From contig DAOWOF010000069.1 of NCBI GenBank assembly GCA_030642205.1, positions 1-9,867 on the forward strand: a stretch of DNA of 9,867 nucleotides, read 5' to 3'. Shown in pieces: positions 1 through 8,137 of this stretch. This DNA comes from Desulfobacteraceae bacterium. GTDB lineage: Bacteria > Desulfobacterota > DSM-4660 > Desulfatiglandales > Desulfatiglandaceae. The notes beneath the pieces were generated by a model. That model did no database searches. It had not been told where the DNA came from and saw only the letters and a program-made list of their open reading frames with translations. Position 1 is the first letter of the stretch. Every line of letters begins with the position of its first letter. The translations under genes were made by a program, and so were the position numbers.

Positions 1-189
1 ATAGAGGGGCTTATCAAGATGAAATTCCTTCTGAAACCGGGCAACCATCTCAGGGGTGAACTTAGGGTTCAATGGATCCGCCTGGCTTGGTTTACCAGGC
101 GCCAGATGGATAACCAAAAAGGAAACTATTGATACAAAAAAAAGCGTAATTATTTTTTGAACAATACTTCTGCCAATAAAGGATAGCAT
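1..189 (-). CDS. ABC transporter permease, OppB/DppB type (N-terminal part, cut by window edge)
   Basis: Only the first 63 codons are visible; the gene continues past the left edge. The start is an ATG at 189-187. The Shine-Dalgarno-like GAGGG (minus strand, 201-197) lies 7 nt before it and overlaps the TGA stop of the preceding solute-binding protein gene, so the two are probably translationally coupled. The translation opens with a basic residue and one hydrophobic helix (about residues 10-29), followed by LVIHLAPGKPSQADPLNP and a segment ending FHLDKPLY. This is the usual start of the inner-membrane permeases of peptide/nickel (family 5) ABC importers: first membrane helix, the HLxPGDP-like turn, then the 'LGLDxPLY' stretch. 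In the family this subunit pairs with a second permease and receives substrate from the binding protein encoded just upstream. The substrate cannot be told from this fragment; dipeptides, oligopeptides, nickel or sugars are all possible. Confidence 0.88.
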   Translation of the reverse strand, partial: MLSFIGRSIVQKIITLFFVSIVSFLVIHLAPGKPSQADPLNPKFTPEMVARFQKEFHLDKPLY

Positions 190-199
190 TACAGGTCCC

Positions 200-2329
200 T
201 CATCCTTCCGGTACAAAATGAGCTTTATCTACTTTGAGCCATTTATTAAAATAAAATTTAAAATTTCCGGTTTTGGTCGGCTTTATTCTGGAATATTGTT
301 CCTTGCCCTGATCATCGAGGTCTTTAATCATTATCCGCTTATCCAGGATCGCAGTCCATTTCCCAGCATAAAGGAAAGTATAGGGCTGCTCTCGCGCAAT
401 AATTTCATGAAGCTTATGACAGTAGTCCACCTGTTTCTCGTGGTTATATTCCTGCCTGATCTTGATAATAAGTTCATCAGCAGCCAGGTTTTTAAATCCC
501 ACAAAATTTAACTGATACGGATTAGTCTGACTGGAATGCCATATCTGATATAAGTCCGGTTCAATCCCCATTGACCACCCAAGAACCAAGGCGTCAAAAT
601 CTGCCTTATCTACCCTTTCCTGAATAAAAACCGACCATTCCAGAAGATCGGTTCGTACATCAATACCGATCTTTTTCCAGGCATCCTGGCAAATTGCCAG
701 GATTGCTTTTCTGAGATCATTCCCGCTGTTTGTTATAAGTGTAAATTCAAATTTTTTGCCGTCTTTTTCAAGCCAGCCGTTCTGATTTTTTCTCCAGCCG
801 GCCATGGCCAGGAGATCAAGCGCGCCTTGCGGGTCATATTTCAAGGGCTTAAGGTCCTGATTATAATAATCGGTCTGTTTGACAAAGGGTCCGCTAATTG
901 GCTCCCCCTGACCATACAGCACATAATCTATGATCTTGTTTACATCAATGGCCATACCCAGGGCACGCCGCACCCTGGGATCATCAAAGGGTTTGCGCCT
1001 GAAATTATAACCTATATAGGAATAACCAAAAGATGATCCTGAAAAGCTCTGGAAACGTGGATCGTTTTCAAGGCGCCCCACCTGGTGGGGCTGTACTCCA
1101 TAACTATCAATGGCACCCGCGTAAAATTCCATCTCCTGTGTCAGATTATCGGGAATTATGCGATAATAATAGGTCTTGTAATTGGCTGGCCCATCCCAGT
1201 AATTATCAAACCGGACAAGCTTGATATACTGATCTGCCTTCCATTTTTGAAACATAAATGGTCCACAGCCAACAGGATGCCGATTAAAACTGCTTTGCCG
1301 CATTGAAAATTGATCAATGTCCTTGCCTGTACGAAGAGATTCCTGCTTTAGAGTCTCGCGGTTCAAGAGATGCTCGGGCAAAATTCCCATGGACCAGGTA
1401 CCAAGGGCCGGAGAGTAAAGGCGCTTGTAAATAATGCGAACCGTCAGTGGATCGATGATCTCTATGGCCTTTACAGGCTCATAGTCCGCCAGGCGGGGTG
1501 AAATATTTTTGGGATTCATGATAGCCTCAAAGGTAAACTTGACATCATTGGCATCAAAAAGTTCGCCATCATGAAACCTGACTCCTGAACGCAGATGGAA
1601 AATGAGACAGGGATTATGTTCCCTGGACGGGACCAGTTCCCTGGCCAGAAGAGCCAATTGCTCTTGATTTATATTGGGATTGGCTGAAATATATCTTTCA
1701 CCTTTAAAGGAATCAAAGCAGGAATGACCCATAATATCTGCCAAATTATCAAAAAGATCCTGGTCAACACGGAAAAGAGTGAGTTTAATCCTGTATGGAG
1801 TTTTGACTCGAATCCTGATTTTTTTTAACTGATCCTTATTATCCTTGATCTTTCTGGTGACTTCATAAATCTGTGGATCAATAAGAGAAATATCGCGAAT
1901 ATTGTCAAGAGAGGCTTTAAGCGCAGGATTCTTCTTTCCAAAAGGGGTTTGTTTGGCTTTTTTGAGGAAGGCAACTAATTCATATGCGGTTAATTTACCT
2001 TTGCCGGGTACTACACTGGACCTGTCCCAATAAAAAAAAGCATCTTCATGAATCTCCCAGGACGTAGCTAGTCGTCCCCTGAAACGCAGATCCTTATCAC
2101 GATCAAGGAGTCCTTCAAAAACCATGGATGTTATTTGGCTACTGGCTGAATCGGCAGATAGAATCGGGTTAAGGATAGCCGCATCACCAATGGATGCCTC
2201 TATGTATTCTTGAAGCCGTTCCTGATTGCCTTTGGTCTGCTCTTCATAGGTCGGAACCCAGAAATAGGACTGGAGCAGAAAAATGGTTAACAGTAACGGC
2301 GCAATAATAAGAACACGTTTAATGATCAT
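200..2329 (-). CDS. Extracellular solute-binding protein, family 5 (oligopeptide/dipeptide ABC importer)
   Basis: A 709-residue protein that would capture substrate outside the inner membrane and hand it to the permease encoded 10 bp downstream. Family signs are ASIGDAAILNPILSADSASS and VFEGL (residues 45-74), FHLRSGVRFHDG (244-255) followed by ANDVKFTFEAI (260-270), PVGCGPFMF (352-360), and DDPRVRRALGMAID (449-462). The N-terminus has a hydrophobic helix (about 5-24) but no lipobox cysteine, so it looks like a signal anchor or ordinary signal peptide rather than a lipoprotein signal. At 709 residues it is well above the usual 500-550. The extra length is mainly residues 98-240, between the SWEI motif and FHLRSGV; I recall similar long versions in Geobacter-like bacteria. 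The ATG at 2329 is chosen because the frame has no earlier ATG before a stop at 2386-2384, although the Shine-Dalgarno is poor. The substrate is unknown. Confidence 0.9.
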   Translation of the reverse strand: MIIKRVLIIAPLLLTIFLLQSYFWVPTYEEQTKGNQERLQEYIEASIGDAAILNPILSADSASSQITSMVFEGLLDRDKDLRFRGRLATSWEIHEDAFFYWDRSSVVPGKGKLTAYELVAFLKKAKQTPFGKKNPALKASLDNIRDISLIDPQIYEVTRKIKDNKDQLKKIRIRVKTPYRIKLTLFRVDQDLFDNLADIMGHSCFDSFKGERYISANPNINQEQLALLARELVPSREHNPCLIFHLRSGVRFHDGELFDANDVKFTFEAIMNPKNISPRLADYEPVKAIEIIDPLTVRIIYKRLYSPALGTWSMGILPEHLLNRETLKQESLRTGKDIDQFSMRQSSFNRHPVGCGPFMFQKWKADQYIKLVRFDNYWDGPANYKTYYYRIIPDNLTQEMEFYAGAIDSYGVQPHQVGRLENDPRFQSFSGSSFGYSYIGYNFRRKPFDDPRVRRALGMAIDVNKIIDYVLYGQGEPISGPFVKQTDYYNQDLKPLKYDPQGALDLLAMAGWRKNQNGWLEKDGKKFEFTLITNSGNDLRKAILAICQDAWKKIGIDVRTDLLEWSVFIQERVDKADFDALVLGWSMGIEPDLYQIWHSSQTNPYQLNFVGFKNLAADELIIKIRQEYNHEKQVDYCHKLHEIIAREQPYTFLYAGKWTAILDKRIMIKDLDDQGKEQYSRIKPTKTGNFKFYFNKWLKVDKAHFVPEG

Positions 2330-2414
2330 AAGGGCGCTGGAAATCAGGATTAAAATTTTCGCCTGACGCTGACATTGGAAAAATTAGCAGTTTTCATTCA
2401 GGCACTAATCTACA

Positions 2415-2443
2415 TAGATAAAGATTTGAAAAGGGCACGTCAA
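2415..2443 (-). promoter_or_regulatory. Candidate sigma-70 promoter for the ABC importer genes
   Basis: On the minus strand, TTGACG (2443-2438, 5/6 match to the -35 consensus) is followed after 17 bp by TATCTA (2420-2415, only 3/6 match to the -10). Transcription would start near 2408, leaving a leader of about 80 nt before the solute-binding protein. Spacing and the -35 are good, the -10 is weak. If real, the ABC genes can be expressed apart from the kinase genes upstream. I see no clear terminator hairpin after the hybrid kinase stop, so read-through is also possible. Confidence 0.35.
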
Positions 2444-2473
2444 GGAAAAAGGACGGAGCGAATCATCTCATAT

Positions 2474-5056
2474 TCAGTATTTCCTAATAATATCAACAAT
2501 ATCATCCGTATCAACTGGTTTATAAAGAATCTCCTCAACACCAATATCAAGAACAGCCTTTACGCGGGCATCATTTTTATGAAGGGCTGTTAAAATAATA
2601 ATATTGACATCACGATAGCGGTCATTCTTCCTGATAAACCTCACCAATTCAACTCCATCCATCCGTGGCATCATAAGATCCACAAGCATAAGATCAGGCA
2701 AAAAACTGCCCAGTTTGGTTGCCGCATCAATCCCGTCTTCAGCTTCCATCAATTTAAATGTTGGCATTGCTCTTTTCAGGGCAGATCTATAAGACTTACG
2801 CGCTTTGACATCATCCTCCACAAGCAGAACCCGTTTTTCACCAAGCGCTGTTGATGTGTTTTTATTAAGCCAGGTATTGATTTGAGCTTGAATATCATCT
2901 CTGGAAAAAGGCTTTGAAATATAAGCCTCCATTCCGGATTTCAGACATAATTCACGATCACCTTTCATGGCATTAGCAGTAAGAGCAATAATAGGAATAC
3001 GCCCTAAACCCTTGTTTACTTCATTAGTGTTCTTTCCCTGTCGGCTGTTTTCCCATTGCCGAATTTCCTTTGTAGCCTCTATACCGTCCATATTCGGCAT
3101 TTGTATATCCATAAAAATAATATCATATGGCCCTTTTTCTTTAACTGCCTCTACCGCAGTCAGCCCATCAGGAACAATTTTCACTTGATAGCCCATCTTA
3201 TTAAACATTTTTTTCCCAAGCATTTGATTTACTGGATTGTCTTCAGCATATAAAATTCTATAATCATGGGAGATGAGTTCCTTGACTTTATAAGATGTAA
3301 TCAGTTCTCCCGGTCTATTTTTCCTTAAACCAAAGATTGTTCTTATCAAGTCTATTAATTCATTTGGTCTTACGGGTTTGATAAGAAAACCGTTAAAACC
3401 GGCACTAAAGCTCCTGGAAGCAGATCCAGGGACTGCTTTGTTGGTAAGGGCAATCAGCTTAGTCTTTTTTAAAGAAAGCTCAAGTATTTTTTGAGTCAGA
3501 TCAAGGCCTGATATATCAGGCAAATCAATATCAATAATTGCCAGTTCAAAAGGCCCTTCTTTCCTGATATAGTCTATAGCCTCCTGTCCATTTGTTACAG
3601 AGGCAGAATCCATCCCAACTCTCAATAGAGTATCACAGGCTATTTTACGGGAAGCCGGATCAGGATCCACAATCAAGGCAGTTTTATTTCGGAGCTGATG
3701 TGTATCGACAGGTTTAGCGGGCGCTATGATTCTCTTATCTATTTTCAGGCATGCAGTAAAATAAAAGATGCTGCCAGAGTCCAGGTTATTTTCAACCCAT
3801 ATCTTTCCATCCATCAACTCTACCAGCTGCTTTGAAATAGTCAGACCCAGTCCAGTTCCTCCATATTTTCTGGTAGTACTGCCATCCGCCTGGGTAAAAG
3901 GATTAAATATATGATCCAGTTTATCGGGCTGGATACCTATCCCTGTATCCTTTACAGCAAAGAGGAGATTGATTCTGTCATTGTTCAGGGAGGGTCTGCC
4001 AGTATCCTCCTCGACCTTTATCAGAATCTCTCCCGTATCAGTAAATTTTATGGCATTACCTGCCAGATTGGTGATGATTTGGCGTAACCTGGTAGGATCG
4101 CCCAAAAGATTAGTGTGGATATCTCCTATCCTGCAATTTATTTCAACCGATTTTTTATCAAGATTGGTTCTGGCCAGTTCAGCTACATCCTGGATCAGAT
4201 TTTCAAGATTAAAGGGGATTTCCTCCAACTCTATTTTTTTACTTTCAACCTTGGATAGATCAAGGATATTATTAATTAATTTTAGCAGATTTTCACCGCT
4301 TTTTTTAATAATCTCCAATCCCTCCCTCTGTTCAGCAGTAAGCTCGTCTTCCAGCAGAAGATCGGAAAAACCAATTATACCATTCATGGGGGTACGGATT
4401 TCATGACTCATATTAGCTAAAAACTCACTCTTGGCCCGGCTGGATTCCTCCGCGTTATCTTTTGCGAACTGAAGCTTCTTTTGAGTTTTTTCAAGTTCCT
4501 CCATAGCCTTTTTGATGGTATGAGTTCTTTCCATTACCTGAGCCTCAAGGGATTCCTTCCTGGCCTCAGCAATACGCTCTAAATCCCATTTTTTTGTCAA
4601 GGCCTCAGCAATTTGGCGAACCTCCATATTTTCAAAGGGTTTTCTTAGAACCAGCCAACGATCAGCAGCCCCTAGTTTCCTGTAAATATCTTCCCAGGAA
4701 TAATCAGAATAGGCGGTACATATGACTGTTTGAATATGGGGATCTTCTTCATGAATGCGGATGGTTGTCTCCAGCCCATCCCAACCAGGTGGCATACGCA
4801 TATCCACAAAGGCTAAGGCATAGGGCATGCCATCTTTCAGAGATCTCTGTACCATTTTAAAGGCTTCCTTTCCCTGAAAGGCGAAATCAAGATCAAAGCC
4901 CTTATGCTCTTTTGTTATATTTTTTCTGCCGAACAGGGAATCTCCCAGTTTGTTAATTGTCTTTTTATCCTTCTCATTAATGTTAAGAATAGTACGAAAA
5001 TCTTCATGGATTTCAGGCTTGTCATCAATGACCAGAATTCGCCGGTTACTAGACAT
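2474..5056 (-). CDS. Cytoplasmic hybrid histidine kinase with four receiver domains (REC-HisKA-HATPase-REC-REC-REC)
   Basis: An 860-residue soluble sensor kinase/response regulator with no membrane segment. REC1 (about 5-155) has DD11-12, phospho-acceptor D85 in VDMRMPPGWDG, T114 and K139, plus about 30 extra residues after its first helix. A coiled coil (about 160-210) leads to the HisKA domain with SHEIRTPMN, phosphorylated histidine H218. The ATPase domain has N330/N334, DTGIG (370-374) and GGTGLGL (399-405). REC2 (459-575) has D464, D509, T538 and K560. REC3 (599-730) has ED605-606, D650, T693 and K715. REC4 (742-860) has DD748-749, D793, T823 and K846. All four receivers keep the acceptor Asp and the Lys, so all may be phosphorylated. 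There is no HPt or output domain. The ATG at 5056 follows AAAGGGA by about 8 nt, and lies 31 nt after the stop of the membrane kinase, so the two are probably one operon and may exchange phosphate through REC1. Confidence 0.95.
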   Translation of the reverse strand: MSSNRRILVIDDKPEIHEDFRTILNINEKDKKTINKLGDSLFGRKNITKEHKGFDLDFAFQGKEAFKMVQRSLKDGMPYALAFVDMRMPPGWDGLETTIRIHEEDPHIQTVICTAYSDYSWEDIYRKLGAADRWLVLRKPFENMEVRQIAEALTKKWDLERIAEARKESLEAQVMERTHTIKKAMEELEKTQKKLQFAKDNAEESSRAKSEFLANMSHEIRTPMNGIIGFSDLLLEDELTAEQREGLEIIKKSGENLLKLINNILDLSKVESKKIELEEIPFNLENLIQDVAELARTNLDKKSVEINCRIGDIHTNLLGDPTRLRQIITNLAGNAIKFTDTGEILIKVEEDTGRPSLNNDRINLLFAVKDTGIGIQPDKLDHIFNPFTQADGSTTRKYGGTGLGLTISKQLVELMDGKIWVENNLDSGSIFYFTACLKIDKRIIAPAKPVDTHQLRNKTALIVDPDPASRKIACDTLLRVGMDSASVTNGQEAIDYIRKEGPFELAIIDIDLPDISGLDLTQKILELSLKKTKLIALTNKAVPGSASRSFSAGFNGFLIKPVRPNELIDLIRTIFGLRKNRPGELITSYKVKELISHDYRILYAEDNPVNQMLGKKMFNKMGYQVKIVPDGLTAVEAVKEKGPYDIIFMDIQMPNMDGIEATKEIRQWENSRQGKNTNEVNKGLGRIPIIALTANAMKGDRELCLKSGMEAYISKPFSRDDIQAQINTWLNKNTSTALGEKRVLLVEDDVKARKSYRSALKRAMPTFKLMEAEDGIDAATKLGSFLPDLMLVDLMMPRMDGVELVRFIRKNDRYRDVNIIILTALHKNDARVKAVLDIGVEEILYKPVDTDDIVDIIRKY

Positions 5057-5087
5057 TTTCTTATCCCTTTAAAGAAGTAGTATTATT

Positions 5088-7862
5088 TTAATTAACAGGC
5101 AGCTCCAGTATAAACAAGGCACCTTTACTCTTTCCATCACTTTGAACCCGCAAATTTCCTCCCAATGCCTTTGCCTCAAGAAAGGAACTATGCAGACCAA
5201 AACCATGTCCATCTTTTTTGGTAGTAAAGCCATGAGAAAAGATCTTTTCCATGTCCTTTGGATTAATGCCTGTTCCGTTATCCCTGACTCTCACCTCTAC
5301 CTGATCAGGGCCTTTTTTACTTATTTCCAAATCAAGAATCTTTTTGGGAGGATTTTCTTTTATCATGCTCTGTATGGCATTGCGAACCAGATTAACCAAG
5401 ATCTGGAGCACCTTATGTATATCAGTTGTGATCTGAGGACAATTTTTCAATTTACGTCTGATATTAATACCGGATTCTATTATAAGGCTATTATTTATCT
5501 GAAGGGAATTTTCGATCAAATAAGAAAGAGAGACTATGCCTATAACCTCTGAGACTCCAGAATAAGATTGTTGCCGTAAAATAATATCCTTTATATGCTT
5601 TACATTCTCAGCAAGAAAAAAGAGTTTTGAAATCATTATCTTATTATTATTTACAAAATATTTACTATATGCATCTAAATAAGGAATTAAATGACGGCCT
5701 TGCGGATCTTTCTCTATAAAATTCTGCAATTGGCCTTTATGATCATTTAACATTGAAATAGCCTTTTCAAAATCATCCAAATTAAATTCTTTTAAAGAAT
5801 TGACAAGATAGGTAACAGTAACATTAACGCTGTTTAATACATTCCCTACATCATGTAAAACATTATTGGCCACCTCTGCCATTCCAGCCTGTCTGGATAC
5901 GTCCAGCAGTTTCTGTTTGACCATTTGGAGCTTTTTTTCTGCCTCTTTCCTCTCTGAAATATCCCGTAAAAATGCAAGAATAGCTTTTTTACCTTTATAG
6001 TCTATAATGCCTGCGTTGACTTCCATTGGCTTTAATTTTTTATTTTTGTCTATTAGAGACACTTCATAATAATCAGGCAGATGTTTCCCTTCCAATCTCT
6101 GCTCATAGATTCTTTTGCTTAAAAGTCTGGATTCCGGAGTAAAAACTTTCATAATATCCATGTCTATCAAGACATCCTCAGTATATCCGGTAAACTCTAT
6201 CATTTTTGGATTTACATATATAAATTTAGACTCCTTAATTATAACAATTGCATCCTGGGCCTGGTTTACAACCGTAAGATATTTTTTTTCTGATTCAATA
6301 AGGGCATCTTCCGTTTTTTTACGCTCAGTAATATCGGTCATGAATCCAAGCAATCCAAGTGGGTTACCTTCCTCATCCTTGAATATAACGGATATAGTTT
6401 CTACAGGAAAGGTCGTTCCATCTTTGCGGACATGACCCAGGACATCACGCCAGGCGCCGAGCTCTAATACCTTTTTGCTATAGGATTTCAGATCATGTTC
6501 AAACTGTTCATCATTGTGAAACATCCTTTCGGGTTTTCCAATTATATCATTCGGGTCTTCGTATCCATGCATCAAAGCTCCGGCCGGGTTTATATATTCC
6601 ATGATCCCTTTCATTGTTCCAATGGCGATTCCTTCTGCTGCCTGTTCTGCAATCATTGAAAATATGCGAAGCCTGCGATTTGCTTTTTTCATTTCGCTTA
6701 TGTCATGAGCTTCGGCAATCAGGTATTTAATTTTTCCGCTTGCATCAAAAACCGGGTGAAAGAAAAGATCAATGGGTAAAAAAGTCCTATCTTCGCCAAT
6801 TTCCACCTCTACTTCCAGTCTATTAATCTGGCCTTGAGCTGCTTTTAACACATTGGCCTTTACCTGCTCCCTTACTTTCAGTCTATTGGAAACCCATGGG
6901 GTATCCCAAAAAAAACTTCCATATATGTCATCTTTTTTGCCCTCGGATATTGTCTCAAGTGCAGATTTATTGGCATTCATGATTCTGCCGTCAATGTCCA
7001 ATCTGGCGTTGAAGGTAATCATGGCATCCATATATTCTTTCAGACTTTCCTCGCTTTCTGCCAGAGTATTTATTTGATTCTCCAGTTTTAATGCCATCTT
7101 GTTTAAAGCTGCGGCCAGAGCCCCTATTTCATCAGGTTGATCAATCTCTATTTTCTGCCTGAAATTTCCATGGGTAATGGACTCTGCAAATTCGACCGCG
7201 TTTGCAAGGGGGGTTATAATCATACGGCTCACCATGAGCATGGTTAGCCCTGCAAGACATAGACTTATCAAGGAAAAAGAAAGAGCCCAATCTCTTATAA
7301 AAACAGAGGCCTGTTTGATTAAAGCTGAGAATCTTTCTTCATCTGCCCTAATACTATTGATGTATCTTTCCACATGCCCTGCAAGATCTTGAAGTAAAAG
7401 ATCTTTGGCCTCATACTTATTAAAACAGGCCTGCATTCTCTCAATATCTTTTAGATTATTTTTGACAAGTGAGAAGATCTCCCTGTAACCTAATAGCTTA
7501 AAAATAAATATATCCAGTTTGTTTGTAGATTGTAATACTTTTTTGCAATATTCATGGGTAATATTTAATATCGGCAAAACTCCCTTTTCATCATGGAGTA
7601 AGGATTGCCTTCTTAACAAATCCCTGGCCTCTAATCGGGCTTTTGGACTTCCATCTTTGATCAGACTGATATATTCATATGCCTTTTGTTCAAATGATGA
7701 AACTATCTTCAAATGAGTTCTTCCAAAATCCTGAAAAACACTGACCTTTGAAGTCCCTTGAATACCCAGAAGAGGAATCAAACTGGAAAATACAAAGAAC
7801 ATTCCAGCAAGCCAAAGCTTTTGCTTGATGTTAAGATTCCTGAGTTGTTTAGGATTTTTCAT
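5088..7862 (-). CDS. Membrane-bound PAS sensor histidine kinase with VLHDVGNVLNS-type phospho-acceptor box
   Basis: A 924-residue sensor kinase. Numbered from the ATG, it has a first membrane helix (about 15-33), a mostly helical periplasmic region (about 36-190) of no family I recognise, a second helix (about 193-213), a HAMP linker (to about 266), then three PAS-like regions (about 275-392, 400-515, 522-640). The last two end in the typical DITERK and DISERK sequences. The phospho-acceptor is probably H670 in AEVANNVLHDVGNVLNSVNV, not a classical HExxTP box. The ATPase domain is well formed: NLVRNAIQSM, DNGTGI (861-866), HGFTTK and GHGFGL (885-890). The H-to-N-box distance (about 154 residues) is longer than in the neighbouring hybrid (112), matching other members of this type as I recall them. 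A TTG at 7871 would add three residues, but it lacks a Shine-Dalgarno and lies about 7 nt from the predicted transcription start, so the ATG at 7862 is preferred. It has no receiver of its own. Confidence 0.93.
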   Translation of the reverse strand: MKNPKQLRNLNIKQKLWLAGMFFVFSSLIPLLGIQGTSKVSVFQDFGRTHLKIVSSFEQKAYEYISLIKDGSPKARLEARDLLRRQSLLHDEKGVLPILNITHEYCKKVLQSTNKLDIFIFKLLGYREIFSLVKNNLKDIERMQACFNKYEAKDLLLQDLAGHVERYINSIRADEERFSALIKQASVFIRDWALSFSLISLCLAGLTMLMVSRMIITPLANAVEFAESITHGNFRQKIEIDQPDEIGALAAALNKMALKLENQINTLAESEESLKEYMDAMITFNARLDIDGRIMNANKSALETISEGKKDDIYGSFFWDTPWVSNRLKVREQVKANVLKAAQGQINRLEVEVEIGEDRTFLPIDLFFHPVFDASGKIKYLIAEAHDISEMKKANRRLRIFSMIAEQAAEGIAIGTMKGIMEYINPAGALMHGYEDPNDIIGKPERMFHNDEQFEHDLKSYSKKVLELGAWRDVLGHVRKDGTTFPVETISVIFKDEEGNPLGLLGFMTDITERKKTEDALIESEKKYLTVVNQAQDAIVIIKESKFIYVNPKMIEFTGYTEDVLIDMDIMKVFTPESRLLSKRIYEQRLEGKHLPDYYEVSLIDKNKKLKPMEVNAGIIDYKGKKAILAFLRDISERKEAEKKLQMVKQKLLDVSRQAGMAEVANNVLHDVGNVLNSVNVTVTYLVNSLKEFNLDDFEKAISMLNDHKGQLQNFIEKDPQGRHLIPYLDAYSKYFVNNNKIMISKLFFLAENVKHIKDIILRQQSYSGVSEVIGIVSLSYLIENSLQINNSLIIESGINIRRKLKNCPQITTDIHKVLQILVNLVRNAIQSMIKENPPKKILDLEISKKGPDQVEVRVRDNGTGINPKDMEKIFSHGFTTKKDGHGFGLHSSFLEAKALGGNLRVQSDGKSKGALFILELPVN

Positions 7863-7884
7863 AAGACCCAATTTTTTTGCAAAT

Positions 7885-7893
7885 ATTATACCA
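7885..7893 (-). promoter_or_regulatory. Extended -10 promoter for the two-kinase operon
   Basis: The minus strand reads TGGTATAAT, a perfect -10 hexamer (7890-7885) with the TGn extension. The -35 position at 17-bp spacing (TTAGGT, 7913-7908) is poor, as is common for extended -10 promoters. Transcription would start near 7878, giving a leader of about 16 nt to the ATG at 7862. The GGG just before that ATG is a weak ribosome binding site. Confidence 0.6.
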
Positions 7894-7925
7894 CCACACC
7901 AGCCAGTACCTAATCATCATTTTTG

Positions 7926-7954
7926 TTGCATTTTTAGAAAGCTCTTACTATATA
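7926..7954 (+). promoter_or_regulatory. Candidate sigma-70 promoter for the porin gene
   Basis: TTGCAT (7926-7931, 3/6) and TATATA (7949-7954, 4/6) are separated by exactly 17 bp on the plus strand. Transcription would start near 7961, with a leader of about 184 nt that contains the left inverted-repeat arm. An inverted repeat AAGCT-N10-AGCTT (7939-7943 and 7954-7958) surrounds the -10 and could be an operator, but it is short. Spacing is ideal and hexamers are moderate; a promoter nearer the gene cannot be excluded. Confidence 0.35.
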
Positions 7955-8049
7955 GCTTCACTATGCCCTGGCAGGCACAACAAAAAAGGCAAAAAAGTTT
8001 GGCGCAACTACACCTGCGGCTTTGTTCAGTCAGACTAACCAAATCCAAC

Positions 8050-8095
8050 CTGAATCCGAGTACGATATTGTCCAACTTATTTCAGGGCAACTCCT
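8050..8095 (+). repeat. Left arm of a 46-bp inverted repeat flanking the porin gene
   Basis: This 46-bp segment matches the reverse complement of 9743-9788 at 38 of 46 positions without gaps. The longest identical block is GGGCAACTCCT (8085-8095), the end nearest the gene; GATATTGTC (8064-8072) is also identical. Seven of the eight differences are transitions. Similarity does not clearly extend past either end. It lies between the candidate porin promoter and the porin start, ending 49 bp before the ATG. Confidence 0.85.
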
Positions 8096-8133
8096 AATAA
8101 TCAAAAAAGCCTGCCTGTACATAAAGGTTTAAT

Positions 8134-8137
8134 GGAG
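8134..8137 (+). promoter_or_regulatory. Ribosome binding site of the porin gene
   Basis: GGAG lies 7 nt before the ATG at 8145 and is the best Shine-Dalgarno in the leader. It fixes this start over the out-of-frame ATG at 8132. Confidence 0.75.

Noticed and set aside
2375..2593. 72-codon plus-strand open frame across the kinase/ABC gap
   Set aside because: It is mostly antisense to the hybrid kinase 3' end and looks like random translation.
3969..4406. 145-codon plus-strand open frame
   Set aside because: Antisense to the kinase catalytic core, whose motifs are intact; the Ser/Leu-rich product is a typical shadow.
7863..7871. TTG start for the membrane kinase at 7871
   Set aside because: No Shine-Dalgarno before it, and it is only about 7 nt from the predicted transcription start. 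The in-frame ATG at 7862 fits better.
8000..8018. Sigma-54 promoter (TGGCGC followed by TGC)
   Set aside because: The GG and GC elements have 13 bp between them instead of the required 10, and the -12 element lacks TTGC.
7825..8097. 90-codon plus-strand open frame upstream of the porin
   Set aside because: It overlaps the start of the kinase gene, both candidate promoters and the repeat arm, with no ribosome binding site or recognisable sequence.
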